64,000 nucleotides of DNA. Source: Aurantiochytrium sp. KH105 (lineage: Eukaryota > Sar > Bigyra > Thraustochytrida > Thraustochytriidae). Made by a program: the position numbers and the translations under genes. The DNA lies in NCBI GenBank assembly GCA_003116975.1, contig BGKB01000085.1, positions 372,001 through 436,000 of the forward strand. The letters run 5' to 3'. The notes below the pieces were generated by a model. That model saw nothing but the letters and a program-made list of their open reading frames with translations, was not told the origin of the DNA and ran no database searches. Below, in pieces: positions 63,822-64,000 of this stretch (positions are counted from its first letter, which is position 1; each line of letters opens with the position of its first letter).

Positions 63822-64000
63822 TTAGACGCGCTCCCGGACGACTTTGATAGCAGAGGTGCCCTCTCGCTCTCGCACGCGAATCCATTCGTCAAAGGGACCA
63901 ACGCAATAGGCATCGAGCGCCTGTCCCACAGATGCGTTGTGCTGCACAAGCATGCGCACAATAATGTCATCGAGTTGCGCAAAGACCTGGACCGCGACAA
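63822..64000 (-). CDS. C-terminus of an unidentified protein running off the right edge
   Basis: A minus-strand frame enters from the window edge and stops at 63822-63824, giving 58 residues: VAVQVFAQLDDIIVRMLVQ at the start of the visible part, then QALDAYCVGPFDEWIRV and a tail ending VVRERV. It reads like folded protein (regular hydrophobic spacing, a Trp, no low complexity), in contrast to the other frames here. The family was not recognised. Confidence 0.6.
   Translation of the reverse strand, partial: VAVQVFAQLDDIIVRMLVQHNASVGQALDAYCVGPFDEWIRVREREGTSAIKVVRERV

Overview
The window looks like nuclear DNA of a single-celled eukaryote, most likely a stramenopile of the labyrinthulomycete (thraustochytrid) type. 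Genes are mostly uninterrupted, coding sequence is rich in G/C at third codon positions, and intergenic stretches of 0.5-2.8 kb are full of microsatellites. The gene content is eukaryotic: ER membrane complex subunit EMC1, a fused proton-translocating transhydrogenase with a presequence, a kinesin, a Roco GTPase, MOB proteins, EEFSEC and a fungal/protist-type RNA triphosphatase. The taxon is an inference from style and content, not from a marker gene. No rRNA, tRNA, CRISPR array, transposase, reverse transcriptase or viral gene was recognised.

Layout. 0-6 kb: two divergent low-complexity (Asn/Gln/Ser-rich) genes of unknown function, separated by 2.7 kb of repeat-rich DNA. 6.5-12 kb: four tandem MOB-family genes, all lacking three of the four zinc ligands of canonical MOB1 and all carrying a GTGTGCACAC-like site about 65-105 bp before the start codon. 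12.7-21.5 kb: a thermospermine synthase-like gene (minus), an mRNA-capping protein that joins an RNA triphosphatase to a cap N7-methyltransferase, a leucine-rich-repeat protein (minus), and D-aminoacyl-tRNA deacylase. 22.8-26.9 kb: a Roco (ROC-COR) GTPase ending in a TIR domain. This locus is damaged by the assembly (469 Ns in an intron and a single N that joins two overlapping copies of 681 bp). 27.6-34 kb: an F-box/kinesin fusion (minus), a secreted vWA-like protein, and a PDZ-PH protein (minus). 36.4-45.3 kb: four tandem members of an unrecognised gene family (acidic or charged N-terminus, a roughly 110-residue core with a WNxAL signature, a C-terminal coiled coil); a fifth lies at 61.8-63.1 kb on the other strand. 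46-61.4 kb: a mitochondrial RMDN-type TPR protein, EEFSEC (minus), glutamate decarboxylase (minus), the transhydrogenase, and EMC1 (minus). Partial genes run off both ends.

The most interesting material is (i) the five-member coiled-coil family, with a repeated GCTCTCA element upstream of at least four members, (ii) the zinc-site-less MOB cluster, (iii) the Roco-TIR protein, whose first exon can be rebuilt as a leucine-rich repeat across the gap, and (iv) the triphosphatase-methyltransferase fusion without a guanylyltransferase. Housekeeping genes (transhydrogenase, EMC1, EEFSEC, GAD, DTD, RMDN) are otherwise ordinary. All calls rest on reading the sequence and remembered family motifs; no alignment or search was run.
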